From Candidatus Omnitrophota bacterium (lineage in GTDB: Bacteria; Hinthialibacterota; Hinthialibacteria; Hinthialibacterales; Hinthialibacteraceae), in assembly GCA_016934335.1 (NCBI GenBank), contig JAFGTC010000267.1, forward strand, positions 64,010-118,238: a stretch of 54,229 nt of DNA. Direction: 5' to 3'. A program made the translations under genes and the position numbers. Under the pieces are notes generated by a model. That model worked only from the letters and a program-made list of their open reading frames with translations. It ran no database searches and was not told the DNA's origin. Below are positions 18,209 to 27,157 of this stretch, piece by piece. The first letter of the stretch is position 1, and every line of letters begins with the position of its first letter.

Positions 18209-19189
18209 ATGACACCGAAAGAAATTGTTCGCCGCGCCATAGAATTTCAGACGCCGCCGCGCCTGCCTTTTTACCAGAGCGATCTGCCGGACGTCCCCAG
18301 CGATGTTTGGGAAATCCGCGAAATGGATCGGGCCAAAGCCGGCTGGTTTTTCGACACGCCCGGCTGGGATGATTGGGGGTGTCGCTGGGCGGTTTCCGAG
18401 GTTAAAAATATGGGGCAGGTAGTCGAGCATCCCCTGGCCGATTGGACCTCTTTTCATCAATGGACGCCTCCCGATCCCCATAACGATTTTTATTATGAAC
18501 GGATCGCCCCACTGCTCGAACAAGCCAAAGATCGCTATACGGTTATAACCTGCCATTTCAACTTAATTGAGCGGCTGCATATGCTGCGCGGCTTCCTGGC
18601 TGTCATGGAGGATTTTTACCTCGCGCCGGATCGGATCGATTCGATGTTGGATGTAATTTTAGAAAATCGATTGGGACATATTGAAGAGATCGATCGTCGT
18701 TTCGGAGGCGCCGTCCATGGGATTTTCCTGACGGATGATTGGGGAACCCAGCAAGGCGTTTTTGTCAGCCCGGAAATTTTTGAGCGATTCTTTGCGCCTC
18801 GCTATAAAACGTTGTTCAAGGCGATCCACGACCAAGGGCGGCATGTGATTCTTCATTCCTGCGGGAAAATCAACGATTTTGTGCCGCGCCTGATTGAATT
18901 GGGCGTCGATGTTTTGAATATGCAGCAGCCTCGCGCCTATGGATTGATTGAATTTGGAGAGAGATTCAAAGGAAAAGTCTGTTTTCTTACGACTGTTGAT
19001 ATCCAATCCACCCTTCCACGCGGCGTTGAAGAGGAAGTTCGCGAAGAAGCGCGTCTGCTGGTGCGGCATTGGAAGACGCCGCAAGGAGGATTGATCGTGT
19101 TCAATTACGGCGATCCTGAAGCGCTCGGCATACCGCCTGCCATGACATCGGTTATGTTCGATGAGTTTATAAAACAAATGAAGATGTGA
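18209..19189 (+). CDS. Uroporphyrinogen-decarboxylase-fold protein, second type
   Basis: A 326-residue protein beginning MTPKEIVRRAIEFQTPPRLP, typical of the methyltransferase-like URO-D branch. FLTDDWGTQQGVFVSPE near residue 172 and LHSCGKINDFVPRLIELGVD near 217 match the active-site barrel and the HxCG zinc-ligand position; the third ligand Cys of MtaA/MtbA is not evident near the C-terminus. It could act in methyl transfer, but no corrinoid protein is nearby. The frame extends upstream of 18209, but that part lies antisense to the oxidoreductase, and the ATG at 18209 starts the conserved family sequence. Confidence 0.82.
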   Translation: MTPKEIVRRAIEFQTPPRLPFYQSDLPDVPSDVWEIREMDRAKAGWFFDTPGWDDWGCRWAVSEVKNMGQVVEHPLADWTSFHQWTPPDPHNDFYYERIAPLLEQAKDRYTVITCHFNLIERLHMLRGFLAVMEDFYLAPDRIDSMLDVILENRLGHIEEIDRRFGGAVHGIFLTDDWGTQQGVFVSPEIFERFFAPRYKTLFKAIHDQGRHVILHSCGKINDFVPRLIELGVDVLNMQQPRAYGLIEFGERFKGKVCFLTTVDIQSTLPRGVEEEVREEARLLVRHWKTPQGGLIVFNYGDPEALGIPPAMTSVMFDEFIKQMKM

Positions 19190-19292
19190 TTCATGAAGAA
19201 AGACGCAGTGAATTCATGTTCCATTTTTCAATCCGCATATTATAAATGATAAACTGATTTTCTTTATGAAATGAATGGAAAGGAATGATTCT

Positions 19293-20051
19293 ATGAAAGT
19301 TGCAGCAATCCTATTGGCGCTGGTTTGGTTTTTCCCGCTATTCGCAGATTCGGATCTTCCATCCGATAAGTACAAACTGGCTTGGTCGGATGAATTCGAT
19401 GGAACGGAATTGGATTTATCGAAATGGGATTATCGGGGGCTCGGACCGAGGCGCGATGCAATCAATGTGAAGGATTGCGTCGCTTTGGACGGCGAAGGAC
19501 GCTTGATCCTGTCTACTAAGCGTTCCGGCGATGAATACCATACCGCCATGATTGGCACGCAGGGAAAATACGAGGCCTGCTACGGCTATTTTGAATGCCG
19601 GGTGAAACTTCAGACTCAGTTGGGCCACTGGTCGGCGTTTTGGCTTCAATCTCCCAAATTTATAGACGGCGGCGATCCTGAGAATAATGGGACGGAAATC
19701 GATATTTTCGAGTATCTGATTAAAAACGGGAAAACCATCCTCTTTAATTTGCATTGGGGCGGGTATGGCAAGGAATATCATCAAACAGCCGGCTCGTCAT
19801 TTGAGATGAAGGAAACTCCGGATGGCTATCATGTAGTCGCATTGGAGTGGACGCCGAACGAATATGTTTTTTATGTCGATGGTCAAGAAGCCTGGCGCAC
19901 CGGCAAAGGAGTTTCCCAAATCAAGCAATACATCATTCTCAGTTTGGAAGTCGGGGAGTGGGCTGGAGATATTCAACAAGCCGCGCTGCCGGACAGCGCA
20001 GTCTTTGATTATGTCCGCGTCTATCAAATTCCATCGAATGTGAAATATTGA
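19293..20051 (+). CDS. Secreted GH16 glycoside hydrolase
   Basis: A 252-residue protein with a signal peptide ending near LFADSD and one GH16 beta-jelly-roll domain. The catalytic motif EIDIFE lies near residue 135, with WSAFWLQS before it and HVVALEWTPNEYVFYVDG after it. GH16 enzymes cut beta-1,3/1,4-glucans or galactans. The exact substrate is not known. Start at 19293 is preferred because AAGGAATG lies upstream; another ATG 18 bases earlier has no site. It probably works outside the cytoplasm with the neighbouring carbohydrate genes. Confidence 0.93.
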   Translation: MKVAAILLALVWFFPLFADSDLPSDKYKLAWSDEFDGTELDLSKWDYRGLGPRRDAINVKDCVALDGEGRLILSTKRSGDEYHTAMIGTQGKYEACYGYFECRVKLQTQLGHWSAFWLQSPKFIDGGDPENNGTEIDIFEYLIKNGKTILFNLHWGGYGKEYHQTAGSSFEMKETPDGYHVVALEWTPNEYVFYVDGQEAWRTGKGVSQIKQYIILSLEVGEWAGDIQQAALPDSAVFDYVRVYQIPSNVKY

Positions 20052-20099
20052 ATTTTTGAAATAGGTATGAAGCAATTACAATAGAAAGGCTTAAAACTT

Positions 20100-21020
20100 A
20101 TGGGCAGCCAATCCAATCGAAGACAATTCTTACATCGGAGTCTGCAATGGAGCGCTGTTATATCGGCCGCACATTTTTCGGCTTGGCGACGCGAGGCGAA
20201 TTCTGCACTGGAGCATTCGATAAATTCAAACTGGCAGATCGGTTGTTATACGCGCCCGTGGGACAAGTATGATTATCGCGCGGCGTTGGACGCCATCGCA
20301 GAGGCTGGATTCAAATATGCCGGTTTGATGACCTGCAATTCCAAAACAGGATTAGTGATTTCCATCCATACAACCGAAGAAGAATCTTTGGAGATCGGCG
20401 AAGAAGCGGCGAAGAGAAATCTCGAAATCCTTTCCGTGTACGGCGGCGGCATCCCCGTGGATCAATCGCTGCAGGCGGGAATCGAAGGGTTGAGAGTATT
20501 AATCGATCGCTGCGCCGCCGTGAAGGCCAAGACGCTTTTGATGGGCGGGATTGGATCGCAGGATCTTTTTGATGCCTACTATAAAGCCATTGCAGAGTGC
20601 TGCGATTATGCGTTTGAAAAAAAAGTCGGCTTAACCATCAAGCCCCACGGCGGATTCAATGCGAATGGACCGCAATGCCGAAGCATTATCGAAAAGGTCG
20701 ATCATAAAAATTTTCGTTTATGGTATGATCCCGGTAATATTTATTACTATTCGAATGGAGAACTGGATCCCGTCGACGATGCGGCGACTGTGGACGGGCT
20801 GGTAACGGGAATGTGCGTGAAAGATTATTTACATCCCAAGAATGTCCTTGTCACTCCAGGCGAAGGGCAGGTGAATTTCGAAGCCGTTCTGGCAAGATTG
20901 AAAAAAGGCGGCTTTACTCAAGGGCCGCTGGTCATTGAGACTTTGAAGCAGGGATCGTTGCGTGAAATCGCCGTGGAAGCCCAAAAAGCGCGAAAGTTCC
21001 TGCAATCTTTGGGTGAGTGA
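20100..21020 (+). CDS. Tat-exported sugar phosphate isomerase/epimerase-like TIM barrel
   Basis: A 306-residue protein starting with a twin-arginine motif, NRRQFLHRS, followed by a weak hydrophobic stretch, so export after folding is likely. The rest is an AP endonuclease 2/xylose-isomerase-like barrel: IAEAGFKYAGLM, GLTIKPHGGFNAN, LWYDPGNIYYY and a C-terminal VIETL. These positions carry metal-binding His, Asp and Glu residues. Such exported barrels are frequent in polysaccharide-degrading Planctomycetes-like genomes; the substrate is not known. Confidence 0.85.
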   Translation: MGSQSNRRQFLHRSLQWSAVISAAHFSAWRREANSALEHSINSNWQIGCYTRPWDKYDYRAALDAIAEAGFKYAGLMTCNSKTGLVISIHTTEEESLEIGEEAAKRNLEILSVYGGGIPVDQSLQAGIEGLRVLIDRCAAVKAKTLLMGGIGSQDLFDAYYKAIAECCDYAFEKKVGLTIKPHGGFNANGPQCRSIIEKVDHKNFRLWYDPGNIYYYSNGELDPVDDAATVDGLVTGMCVKDYLHPKNVLVTPGEGQVNFEAVLARLKKGGFTQGPLVIETLKQGSLREIAVEAQKARKFLQSLGE

Positions 21021-21075
21021 AGAATACGATCAATGATTGTACATCCAACTTTTTTGGAAGGTTGTTTTCAAAAGA

Positions 21076-22587
21076 ATGAAGATCCTCAGTAAAGAAAACT
21101 CCAAACAGTTCTTCTCTTTTTTGGCTGTTTTGATTTTGGGTGCGTTATTCTCCGTGGATTATTTGGCGGCCGCCGATAAGGAAGAAGCGGTTTGGAAAAA
21201 GTCGATCCAACTGGTGCTCGATAAGACGAAGCCACTGAAATATGATCGAGGCGCCAGACTGCCTTTGTATTTATGGCCGGCCATGAATCCGGGAAAACTT
21301 ACCGATTCTTCTGCAGAAAATCTGGTCTCTCTGCTGAATGATCGGGGAATCGGATTGGTCTGTTCTTGGAATTATGAGAATATGCAGGAAAGTCTGACCG
21401 AATGCCTTCCCATCGCTCGCGCTCAAAAGAAACTGGGGCTTCGGGTGAATATCAATGCGACGTCGCTGATGAATAGTTTTTGCGACGGATCCGAAGAAAC
21501 GGCTCATATCGATTCCGCCGGAAATCCGTTCTTTGATGATGCATTTGGGAAAAAGAAAATGGGCTGCCCGTTTCGTCTGGAACATCGCATTGCTCCAATT
21601 CGCGGGAGATTCGATCGGTTTACCGAAGAATATCTCAAGGAAAATCTCTCTGTCGATTTTGTTTTCACTGATTGGGAGATCGATGGGCCGCTGGAGTGGA
21701 ATCGCGCCTACGATTCAGCCAAACGTTGCCGGATCTGCCAAGAACATTTACCCCAATTCGATGATTTTCTTGCCTATCAGCATGAGTTGCGCCGCATCCG
21801 CAGCCGTTTGCAGCGGCAGGCGTATGCGGCGCCGATTTTAGAGCGTTTTCCCGGGGCGTTGGTGGGAAATTATGCCGTCTATCCCCATAATGGATGGCGC
21901 TATTGGTACGATTATTTTGAGCGATTTGTAGAGGGGCAGCCTTCGCTTGTCGATCAGAATGCGCATTACCGCCATTGGTCGAACGATTTTGAAGGTACGG
22001 GATTTACGTTCGCCATGCCGGTAGTGTATCCCTGGTCATGGACTTGGAATTGGTATGATTTCGAGCCGGGAGACTATCGATGGTTTTACAACGGCTTGCT
22101 GGTCGCAGGCAACGCAGGATTCAGTACGCCGAGAGATGTTCCCATCATTGCGTTTGTGCATTGGCATACAGTGGATGTGGGGCTTCAAGTCGATGAGCGG
22201 CCGACATCGAAAAATGCAGAGAAGCCGCAGCAGATGAGCGAGTGGGCTTATCAGGAATTGCTCTGGCACATGCTGCTGCGGGGGACGGACGCCTTTTTCT
22301 TGTGGTGTACGGAGAAAGAGCAGTCCAAGGAAGTGGAGTTATTGCATCCGGTTTGGGCGGCGGCGCAGGAGTACGGCGAGTTTTTGGAGAGTGGAATTCC
22401 CGTTACATTTGATGTTCCCAAAAATGTCGGAGCGGTAGTTTCGGGGCTGCGGCTAGGAAATCAAGTCTTAGTGAGGCGCACTGATTTTACTCAAAATCAA
22501 TCTCCTCTTACCTTGACTGTAAGTGGAAAAATGATAAAAATTCCCGCGAGCGGCGGCCGGTGTATGGTGCTGCCGTTATCGAAATAA
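21076..22587 (+). CDS. Secreted protein with distant hyaluronidase-like features
   Basis: A 503-residue protein with a signal peptide (hydrophobic residues 11-30, end near LAAADK). No family is recognised with confidence. It contains FTDWEID near residue 200, like the DWE catalytic pair of GH56 hyaluronidases, and GNYAVYPHNGW near 264, like their second conserved block. Overall length and the alternating aromatic-rich segments suggest a glycosidase TIM barrel. Start at 21076 is chosen as the first ATG before the signal peptide; its ribosome site is weak, and a TTG at 21037 would add 13 residues. It follows the Tat-exported barrel by 55 nt. Confidence 0.6.
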   Translation: MKILSKENSKQFFSFLAVLILGALFSVDYLAAADKEEAVWKKSIQLVLDKTKPLKYDRGARLPLYLWPAMNPGKLTDSSAENLVSLLNDRGIGLVCSWNYENMQESLTECLPIARAQKKLGLRVNINATSLMNSFCDGSEETAHIDSAGNPFFDDAFGKKKMGCPFRLEHRIAPIRGRFDRFTEEYLKENLSVDFVFTDWEIDGPLEWNRAYDSAKRCRICQEHLPQFDDFLAYQHELRRIRSRLQRQAYAAPILERFPGALVGNYAVYPHNGWRYWYDYFERFVEGQPSLVDQNAHYRHWSNDFEGTGFTFAMPVVYPWSWTWNWYDFEPGDYRWFYNGLLVAGNAGFSTPRDVPIIAFVHWHTVDVGLQVDERPTSKNAEKPQQMSEWAYQELLWHMLLRGTDAFFLWCTEKEQSKEVELLHPVWAAAQEYGEFLESGIPVTFDVPKNVGAVVSGLRLGNQVLVRRTDFTQNQSPLTLTVSGKMIKIPASGGRCMVLPLSK

Positions 22588-22736
22588 AATCAAGGCGACT
22601 CCAATAGCGCTTCTAATATCAAATTGCATTCATCTGCTCTTTGCGGATATCTTCAGGCCGCCCCGCCGGCCGGATAGTTCACTTTAAAGTCTGCCGATAT
22701 AAAATTAGACAACAACTTAATGTTGGAGAATTTTTT
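22588..22736. other. Intergenic leader of the CYTH gene
   Basis: This 149-nt gap holds no gene. It ends with TTGGAGAA before the CYTH start. No strong hairpin or promoter was seen. Confidence 0.4.
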
Positions 22737-23249
22737 ATGCCTCATAACGTCGAAATTAAGGCTGTCGCCTCCGATTTTGAACGTCAGAAACAAATAGCCG
22801 AGAGCCTCAGCGACGAGCCTGCGAAACAGATTGAACAGGAAGACATTTTTTATCATACGCCGCATGGACGCCTGAAACTGCGCATTGTGTCTCCCGATTA
22901 TGGAGAATTAATTTATTATGAGAGGGAAGATGCATGCGGACCTAAACCCTCACACTATTTGGTTTACAAGATCGAATCTCCCGCCGTTTTGAATTCTCTT
23001 TTATCCTCCGCTTTGGATGTTCGAGGCGTAGTTCGAAAAAAGCGCATTTTATACCTTGCGGGGCAGACCCGAATTCATCTGGATGAAGTGGAGGAATTAG
23101 GTTCGTTTATTGAACTTGAAGTCGTGATGCAAGCCGGTCAATCAATTGACGCCGGGCGTCAAATTGCCGTCGATTTGATGACTCGTTTAGGCATACGAGA
23201 CGAAGATTTAATTCATAACGCCTATATCGATTTATTGACGAAAGAGTAA
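22737..23249 (+). CDS. CYTH-domain protein (class IV adenylate cyclase / triphosphatase type)
   Basis: A 170-residue CYTH domain with the N-terminal NVEIKA (ExK metal/phosphate motif, residues 4-9), RLKLRI, LVYKIES, RIHLDEVEELGSFIELEV and a C-terminal helix. CyaB-like members bind triphosphates with metal; enzymes may be thiamine triphosphatases, inorganic triphosphatases or adenylate cyclases. The first acidic motif is shorter than the classical EXEXK, so the reaction is open. Start at 22737 is chosen because TTGGAGAA lies about nine bases before it. Confidence 0.88.
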   Translation: MPHNVEIKAVASDFERQKQIAESLSDEPAKQIEQEDIFYHTPHGRLKLRIVSPDYGELIYYEREDACGPKPSHYLVYKIESPAVLNSLLSSALDVRGVVRKKRILYLAGQTRIHLDEVEELGSFIELEVVMQAGQSIDAGRQIAVDLMTRLGIRDEDLIHNAYIDLLTKE

Positions 23250-23300
23250 GACTGCGTCATCCTTATGCGTTGAGCTTTATAGATTGGAAGGCAAGAAAAC

Positions 23301-23621
23301 ATGAGAACCCGAAAAATCAGGTCCAACCGGCCCGCCTCTCTCTTGAAATCCGGAACGATATTCAAGGACGCCTACAGTACGGAATGGACAATTATTCTCT
23401 CCGCTGGAGACGGCACGGCCGCCGTCGAAAGCGAAGATGAGGCCGGCGAATATTGTGACGGTTTTGTTTATCTCTGCGAAGAGGGAGACACATACGGCCC
23501 CAATGGCGTCCCCGAATATATCGTGAAAAACGGCAGCTGGTACAAAAATGCTACTTTGGACAACAAAGAAGAAAAATTCGTATTGAAAAAACGCGCCGCT
23601 TTCCGGAAGAAAAAAGATTGA
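23301..23621 (+). CDS. Small hypothetical protein
   Basis: A 106-residue soluble protein with basic ends (MRTRKIRSNR and KKRAAFRKKKD) and an acidic middle. GGAAGGC before the ATG supports translation. No domain is recognised. It lies 51 nt after the CYTH gene and may be co-transcribed with it. Confidence 0.6.
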   Translation: MRTRKIRSNRPASLLKSGTIFKDAYSTEWTIILSAGDGTAAVESEDEAGEYCDGFVYLCEEGDTYGPNGVPEYIVKNGSWYKNATLDNKEEKFVLKKRAAFRKKKD

Positions 23622-23630
23622 CTTTTTACG

Positions 23631-23683
23631 ATGCATCCCCATGAGTTTTTATCGATTGACGCCTAACTCACGGCGGGATGCAT
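23631..23683. repeat. Nine-base inverted repeat around a 35-base spacer
   Basis: ATGCATCCC (23631-23639) and GGGATGCAT (23675-23683) are perfect complements between the small hypothetical gene and the deacetylase. The loop is long and no T-run follows, so a terminator is unlikely. It could be a regulator site or chance. Confidence 0.35.
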
Positions 23684-23769
23684 GCCTGACAGCAATCGAT
23701 TGTGCTTAGATGAAATTGGCTTCGAACGCTTTCAGCTTCGAAGCGCCTATACAAGCAAGAAGGAATGTC

Positions 23770-24582
23770 ATGTCCAAACAAACTCTACGCGTAATCGCTT
23801 TTGGCGCTCATCCCGATGATTGTGAAATTTTTTGCGGAGGTCTGGCGGCTAAACTTGTCAGCCGCGGCGATGCCGTAAAATTCGTGTCTCTAACGAACGG
23901 CAACGCAGGCCATCATCAAGATGATCGCGAAGCGCTGAAAAAACGCCGCTTGCAGGAAACGAAAAATGCGGCGAATGTTTTAGGAATCGAATACGATGTC
24001 CTGGATAACAATGACGGCGAATTGACGCCGTCGTTGGATGTGCGATGGGAGATCATTCGTCAAATTCGTTCATGGCGTGCGGAGGTGGTTCTTTCTCACC
24101 GTCCGCATGACTATCATCCCGATCATCGCTACACCGCCATGGCGGTGCAGGACGCCGCCTACATGGTTATGGTTCCGCCTATTTGTTCTGAAACGCCTCC
24201 CCTGACTCATAATCCTTCTTTCTTTTATTTCTGGGATCCTTTTCTTAAGCCTTATCCATTCCAGCCGGATGTTGCGGTGGCCGTCGATGAGGTTATGGAA
24301 GCGAAATGGAATATGATGCATTGTCATACTTCGCAATTCTACGAGTGGCTTCCTTATGTGGATGGGTGTCAAGAAGCGGTTCCTGACGGCGAGGAAGAGA
24401 GGAAGAAGTGGATGATCGCTATGTGGACGCCTTGGCTCTCGGATATGACCGCTTGCTGCATCAATCAGTTGGAAAATCGCTATGGAGGCGGAAGAGCGAT
24501 TCAATTGGCGGAAACGTTTGAAATCTGCGAATATGGCTCTCGCCCCACAGCGGAAGACATCGAGCGCATTTTTCCTAAATAA
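23770..24582 (+). CDS. PIG-L family deacetylase
   Basis: A 270-residue protein with the PIG-L/LmbE motif AHPDD near residue 13 and HRPHDYHPDHR near 116, which supply the zinc ligands and catalytic Asp. It removes an acetyl group from an N-acetylglucosamine-like substrate. Start at 23770 follows AAGGAATG; an upstream ATG at 23710 would add 20 residues without a good site. No signal peptide is seen, so it acts in the cytoplasm. It converges with the zinc importer genes 22 nt away. Confidence 0.9.
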   Translation: MSKQTLRVIAFGAHPDDCEIFCGGLAAKLVSRGDAVKFVSLTNGNAGHHQDDREALKKRRLQETKNAANVLGIEYDVLDNNDGELTPSLDVRWEIIRQIRSWRAEVVLSHRPHDYHPDHRYTAMAVQDAAYMVMVPPICSETPPLTHNPSFFYFWDPFLKPYPFQPDVAVAVDEVMEAKWNMMHCHTSQFYEWLPYVDGCQEAVPDGEEERKKWMIAMWTPWLSDMTACCINQLENRYGGGRAIQLAETFEICEYGSRPTAEDIERIFPK

Positions 24583-24604
24583 TTAGCATGGAAGCGTCAT
24601 GGCG

Positions 24605-25441
24605 TCATCCGGAGAGAGGCGTCTTTTTTCGGATTCGCCATTCCTTTAGAAGGGAAGAGAGTAAATAAACGGCGCCTGCTAAGGTAATGATTGTCGCGCC
24701 GGGCGGCAGATCCGGTTGATATGAAATATACATCCCTGCCGTCGTAAAGAATGCGCCCGATAGGATGGAAACGATCATCATCCCCCAGAGACTTCGGGTA
24801 TAGTGGCTGGCGACGCCGGCCGGCAGCGTCAACAGCGCAATCACCATGATGATTCCAACAACCTGGATCAGAACAACTACTGTTAAAGCGATCAGACATA
24901 GCAGCAAGAGATAGACGGCTTCAACGCGTACGCCTTGGAGTTTGGCGTATTCTTCGTCGAAGCATACTGCAAGGAATTGTTTATAAAAAAGCAGCACTAC
25001 TATAACAATGATGCAGTCGAGAATCAGGGTTATGATCAAATCCTGGTTGGATGCCAGCAGGATGTTGCCGAATAAATAACTCATCAAGTCGGTGTTGTAG
25101 CCGGGTGTTTGGGATATAAAAATCAAGCCGACGGCCATTCCGAGCGCCCATAGAGCGCCGATGATCGTATCTTCTCGCTGGCGCGTGCGCAGGCTTATCA
25201 ACCCTATGGCCAGCGCGGACAGCAAGGCGAAGACGATCGCTCCCCCGATCGGGTGATATCCAAGAAAATACGCGATGCCCATTCCGCCCAAGACGGCGTG
25301 GGCGATCCCGCCGCTGATAAAGACGATTCGTTTAACGACGACATACGATCCGATGACGCCGCACGCCAGACTGGCCAACAATCCCATTCCGATCGCGCGT
25401 TGAAGAAATTCCTGCGTCCAAAGTGCATGAAAAAATTCCAT
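24605..25441 (-). CDS. znuB: Zinc/manganese ABC transporter permease, ZnuB type
   Basis: A 278-residue ABC-3 family permease with about eight membrane helices. GVIGSYVVVKRIVFISGGIAHAVLGGMGIAYFLG-like features near residues 28-62 include the His and Gly pattern of metal importers. It forms the channel for ZnuA and ZnuC. It starts 24 nt after znuC in the same operon. Confidence 0.92.
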   Translation of the reverse strand: MEFFHALWTQEFLQRAIGMGLLASLACGVIGSYVVVKRIVFISGGIAHAVLGGMGIAYFLGYHPIGGAIVFALLSALAIGLISLRTRQREDTIIGALWALGMAVGLIFISQTPGYNTDLMSYLFGNILLASNQDLIITLILDCIIVIVVLLFYKQFLAVCFDEEYAKLQGVRVEAVYLLLLCLIALTVVVLIQVVGIIMVIALLTLPAGVASHYTRSLWGMMIVSILSGAFFTTAGMYISYQPDLPPGATIITLAGAVYLLSSLLKEWRIRKKTPLSG

Positions 25442-25465
25442 GGATTCTTTTCTCTTGTTGAAATG

Positions 25466-26242
25466 TTAAGACTTATCAGTTTGATGAGTATGATTCGATT
25501 CCAGTACTTTTTTTTCGTGATCGACAAATTGCACTGGCGTATGATACATGTTTTCCAACACTTCGCTGGTCAATTCTTTTGTAGGGTGAATCACCAGCGT
25601 TCGGTTTAAACAGGCGACCCGGGTGACGTAAGCCGGTACGATATGCAAATCGTGCGAAACGACGATAATCGTACAGTTTTTGTTGATCTCGCTCAATAAA
25701 TCGAAAATCTGTTTTTGAGACCAACTATCAACATTGGAAGTCGGTTCATCCATAATTAAGAGCTGCGGATCGCCGACCAGCGCGCGAGCAATCAGGGCGC
25801 GTTGTCTTTGCCCGCCGGATAAATCGCCAAAACGGCGGTGACGGAATTCGTGCATGTCGACTTTGGTTAATATTCTGCGCGTTTTTTCTCGATCCTGCGA
25901 CCGGAAGCGGCCAAAGCGAGACGATTGTCCTAAAAGACCCATCAGCACGACTTCATGAACGGAAATGGGAAATTCCAAGTCAAAATCGGCATGCTGGGGC
26001 ACATATCCGATGCGCGAAACAGATTGCTCCGGCGACTTCCCCAATACGCGCACCGATCCGGATTCAGGGCGCAAAAAGCCGAGAATTATTTTTAGCAGCG
26101 TTGTTTTCCCACCGCCATTGGGCCCTACAATCCCCAAAAATTCGCCCGCCTCGATGCGCAGTGAAACATTCTCTAAAACCTTTTCTCGACCGTACCCGAA
26201 AGACAAATTTTTAATGTCGATGATCTTCTCGTCAGGATTCAT
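25466..26242 (-). CDS. znuC: Zinc ABC transporter ATP-binding protein, ZnuC type
   Basis: A 258-residue ATPase with Walker A GPNGGGKTTL, signature LSGGQRQRALIARAL, Walker B LLIMDEPTSNVD and the H-loop VVSHDL. It powers metal import through ZnuB. Its ATG overlaps the end of znuA by four bases, so the two are translationally coupled. Confidence 0.94.
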   Translation of the reverse strand: MNPDEKIIDIKNLSFGYGREKVLENVSLRIEAGEFLGIVGPNGGGKTTLLKIILGFLRPESGSVRVLGKSPEQSVSRIGYVPQHADFDLEFPISVHEVVLMGLLGQSSRFGRFRSQDREKTRRILTKVDMHEFRHRRFGDLSGGQRQRALIARALVGDPQLLIMDEPTSNVDSWSQKQIFDLLSEINKNCTIIVVSHDLHIVPAYVTRVACLNRTLVIHPTKELTSEVLENMYHTPVQFVDHEKKVLESNHTHQTDKS

Positions 26243-27141
26243 TGCATGGCTTCCTGTAAACGCTTTGCTGTCTCTTTCATATTTTTTAGGTAATCTTTCG
26301 CCAGGGGATCGAGAGTTATTACTGAACCGCCGATCGTTTGAGCGATAACGCCGGCTATATTCTTATCAAACTGAGGTTGAATAAAAACGGTTTTTATCTT
26401 TTCTTGTTTGACCAATTCCATCAATTCCGCCAGCTGCCTGGCCGTCGGCTCTTTGCCTTCGATTTCAATGGGAATCTGCGTCAAATCGTAGGCGTCGGCG
26501 AAATAGCCCCAGGAGGGGTGAAATACCAAAAATCGCCGGATGCGTAGATCTTTGAGAGTCGTTCGAATTTCATCATCCAGTAAATCTAAATCATGGTGGA
26601 ATTTCTTTAGATTGGCTTCATATTCGCTTTGATGGGTGGGATCGATCTCAGAAAGCGCATCGCATATCGTCTGAACCTGAATTTTGACTCGTTTGGGATC
26701 AAGCCATATATGAGGATCCTTGGATTTTTCTTGAGCGCTGTTTTCATCATGTTCATGCGCATCAACATCTCCATGATGATAATGATTCTCCATTGTCCGC
26801 AAAGAAACATTTTTTCTCGTGTCGATGATTTTCATCGTTGGATTAACTTGGGAGATCCGATCCATCCAAACATTTTCAAAAGGAACTCCGATCCGAAAAT
26901 AGAGTTTAGCCTGCGCCAACGAAGCCGCCTGTTTAGGCGTTGGTTCGTACGTCGCGGGATTATGGCCGGGCTTAACCATAATCTCAACCGATGTCCTGTC
27001 GCCTCCAATCCGCTCAACAAAATAGGCCTGAGGCTGGATGCTGACGAATACTTGAATTCGCTCCGGATCGGCATGTAGGTCTGACGCAGTGCTCAATAGG
27101 ATGGAAAACAGAAATAAAAGCGCCGTTTTAAGGATTTTCAT
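26239..27141 (-). CDS. znuA: Zinc-binding periplasmic protein, ZnuA type
   Basis: A 300-residue cluster A-I binding protein with a signal peptide ending near LHADPER. Metal ligands are in PGHNPATYEPTP, DPHIWLDP, FHPSWGYFADAY and the Asp near VITLDP. A His-rich loop (HYHHGDVDAHEHDE, residues 118-131) marks a zinc rather than manganese protein. It delivers zinc to ZnuBC. AAGGAG lies upstream. Confidence 0.94.
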   Translation of the reverse strand: MKILKTALLFLFSILLSTASDLHADPERIQVFVSIQPQAYFVERIGGDRTSVEIMVKPGHNPATYEPTPKQAASLAQAKLYFRIGVPFENVWMDRISQVNPTMKIIDTRKNVSLRTMENHYHHGDVDAHEHDENSAQEKSKDPHIWLDPKRVKIQVQTICDALSEIDPTHQSEYEANLKKFHHDLDLLDDEIRTTLKDLRIRRFLVFHPSWGYFADAYDLTQIPIEIEGKEPTARQLAELMELVKQEKIKTVFIQPQFDKNIAGVIAQTIGGSVITLDPLAKDYLKNMKETAKRLQEAMQ

Positions 27142-27157
27142 ACAATGCTCCTTGCCT

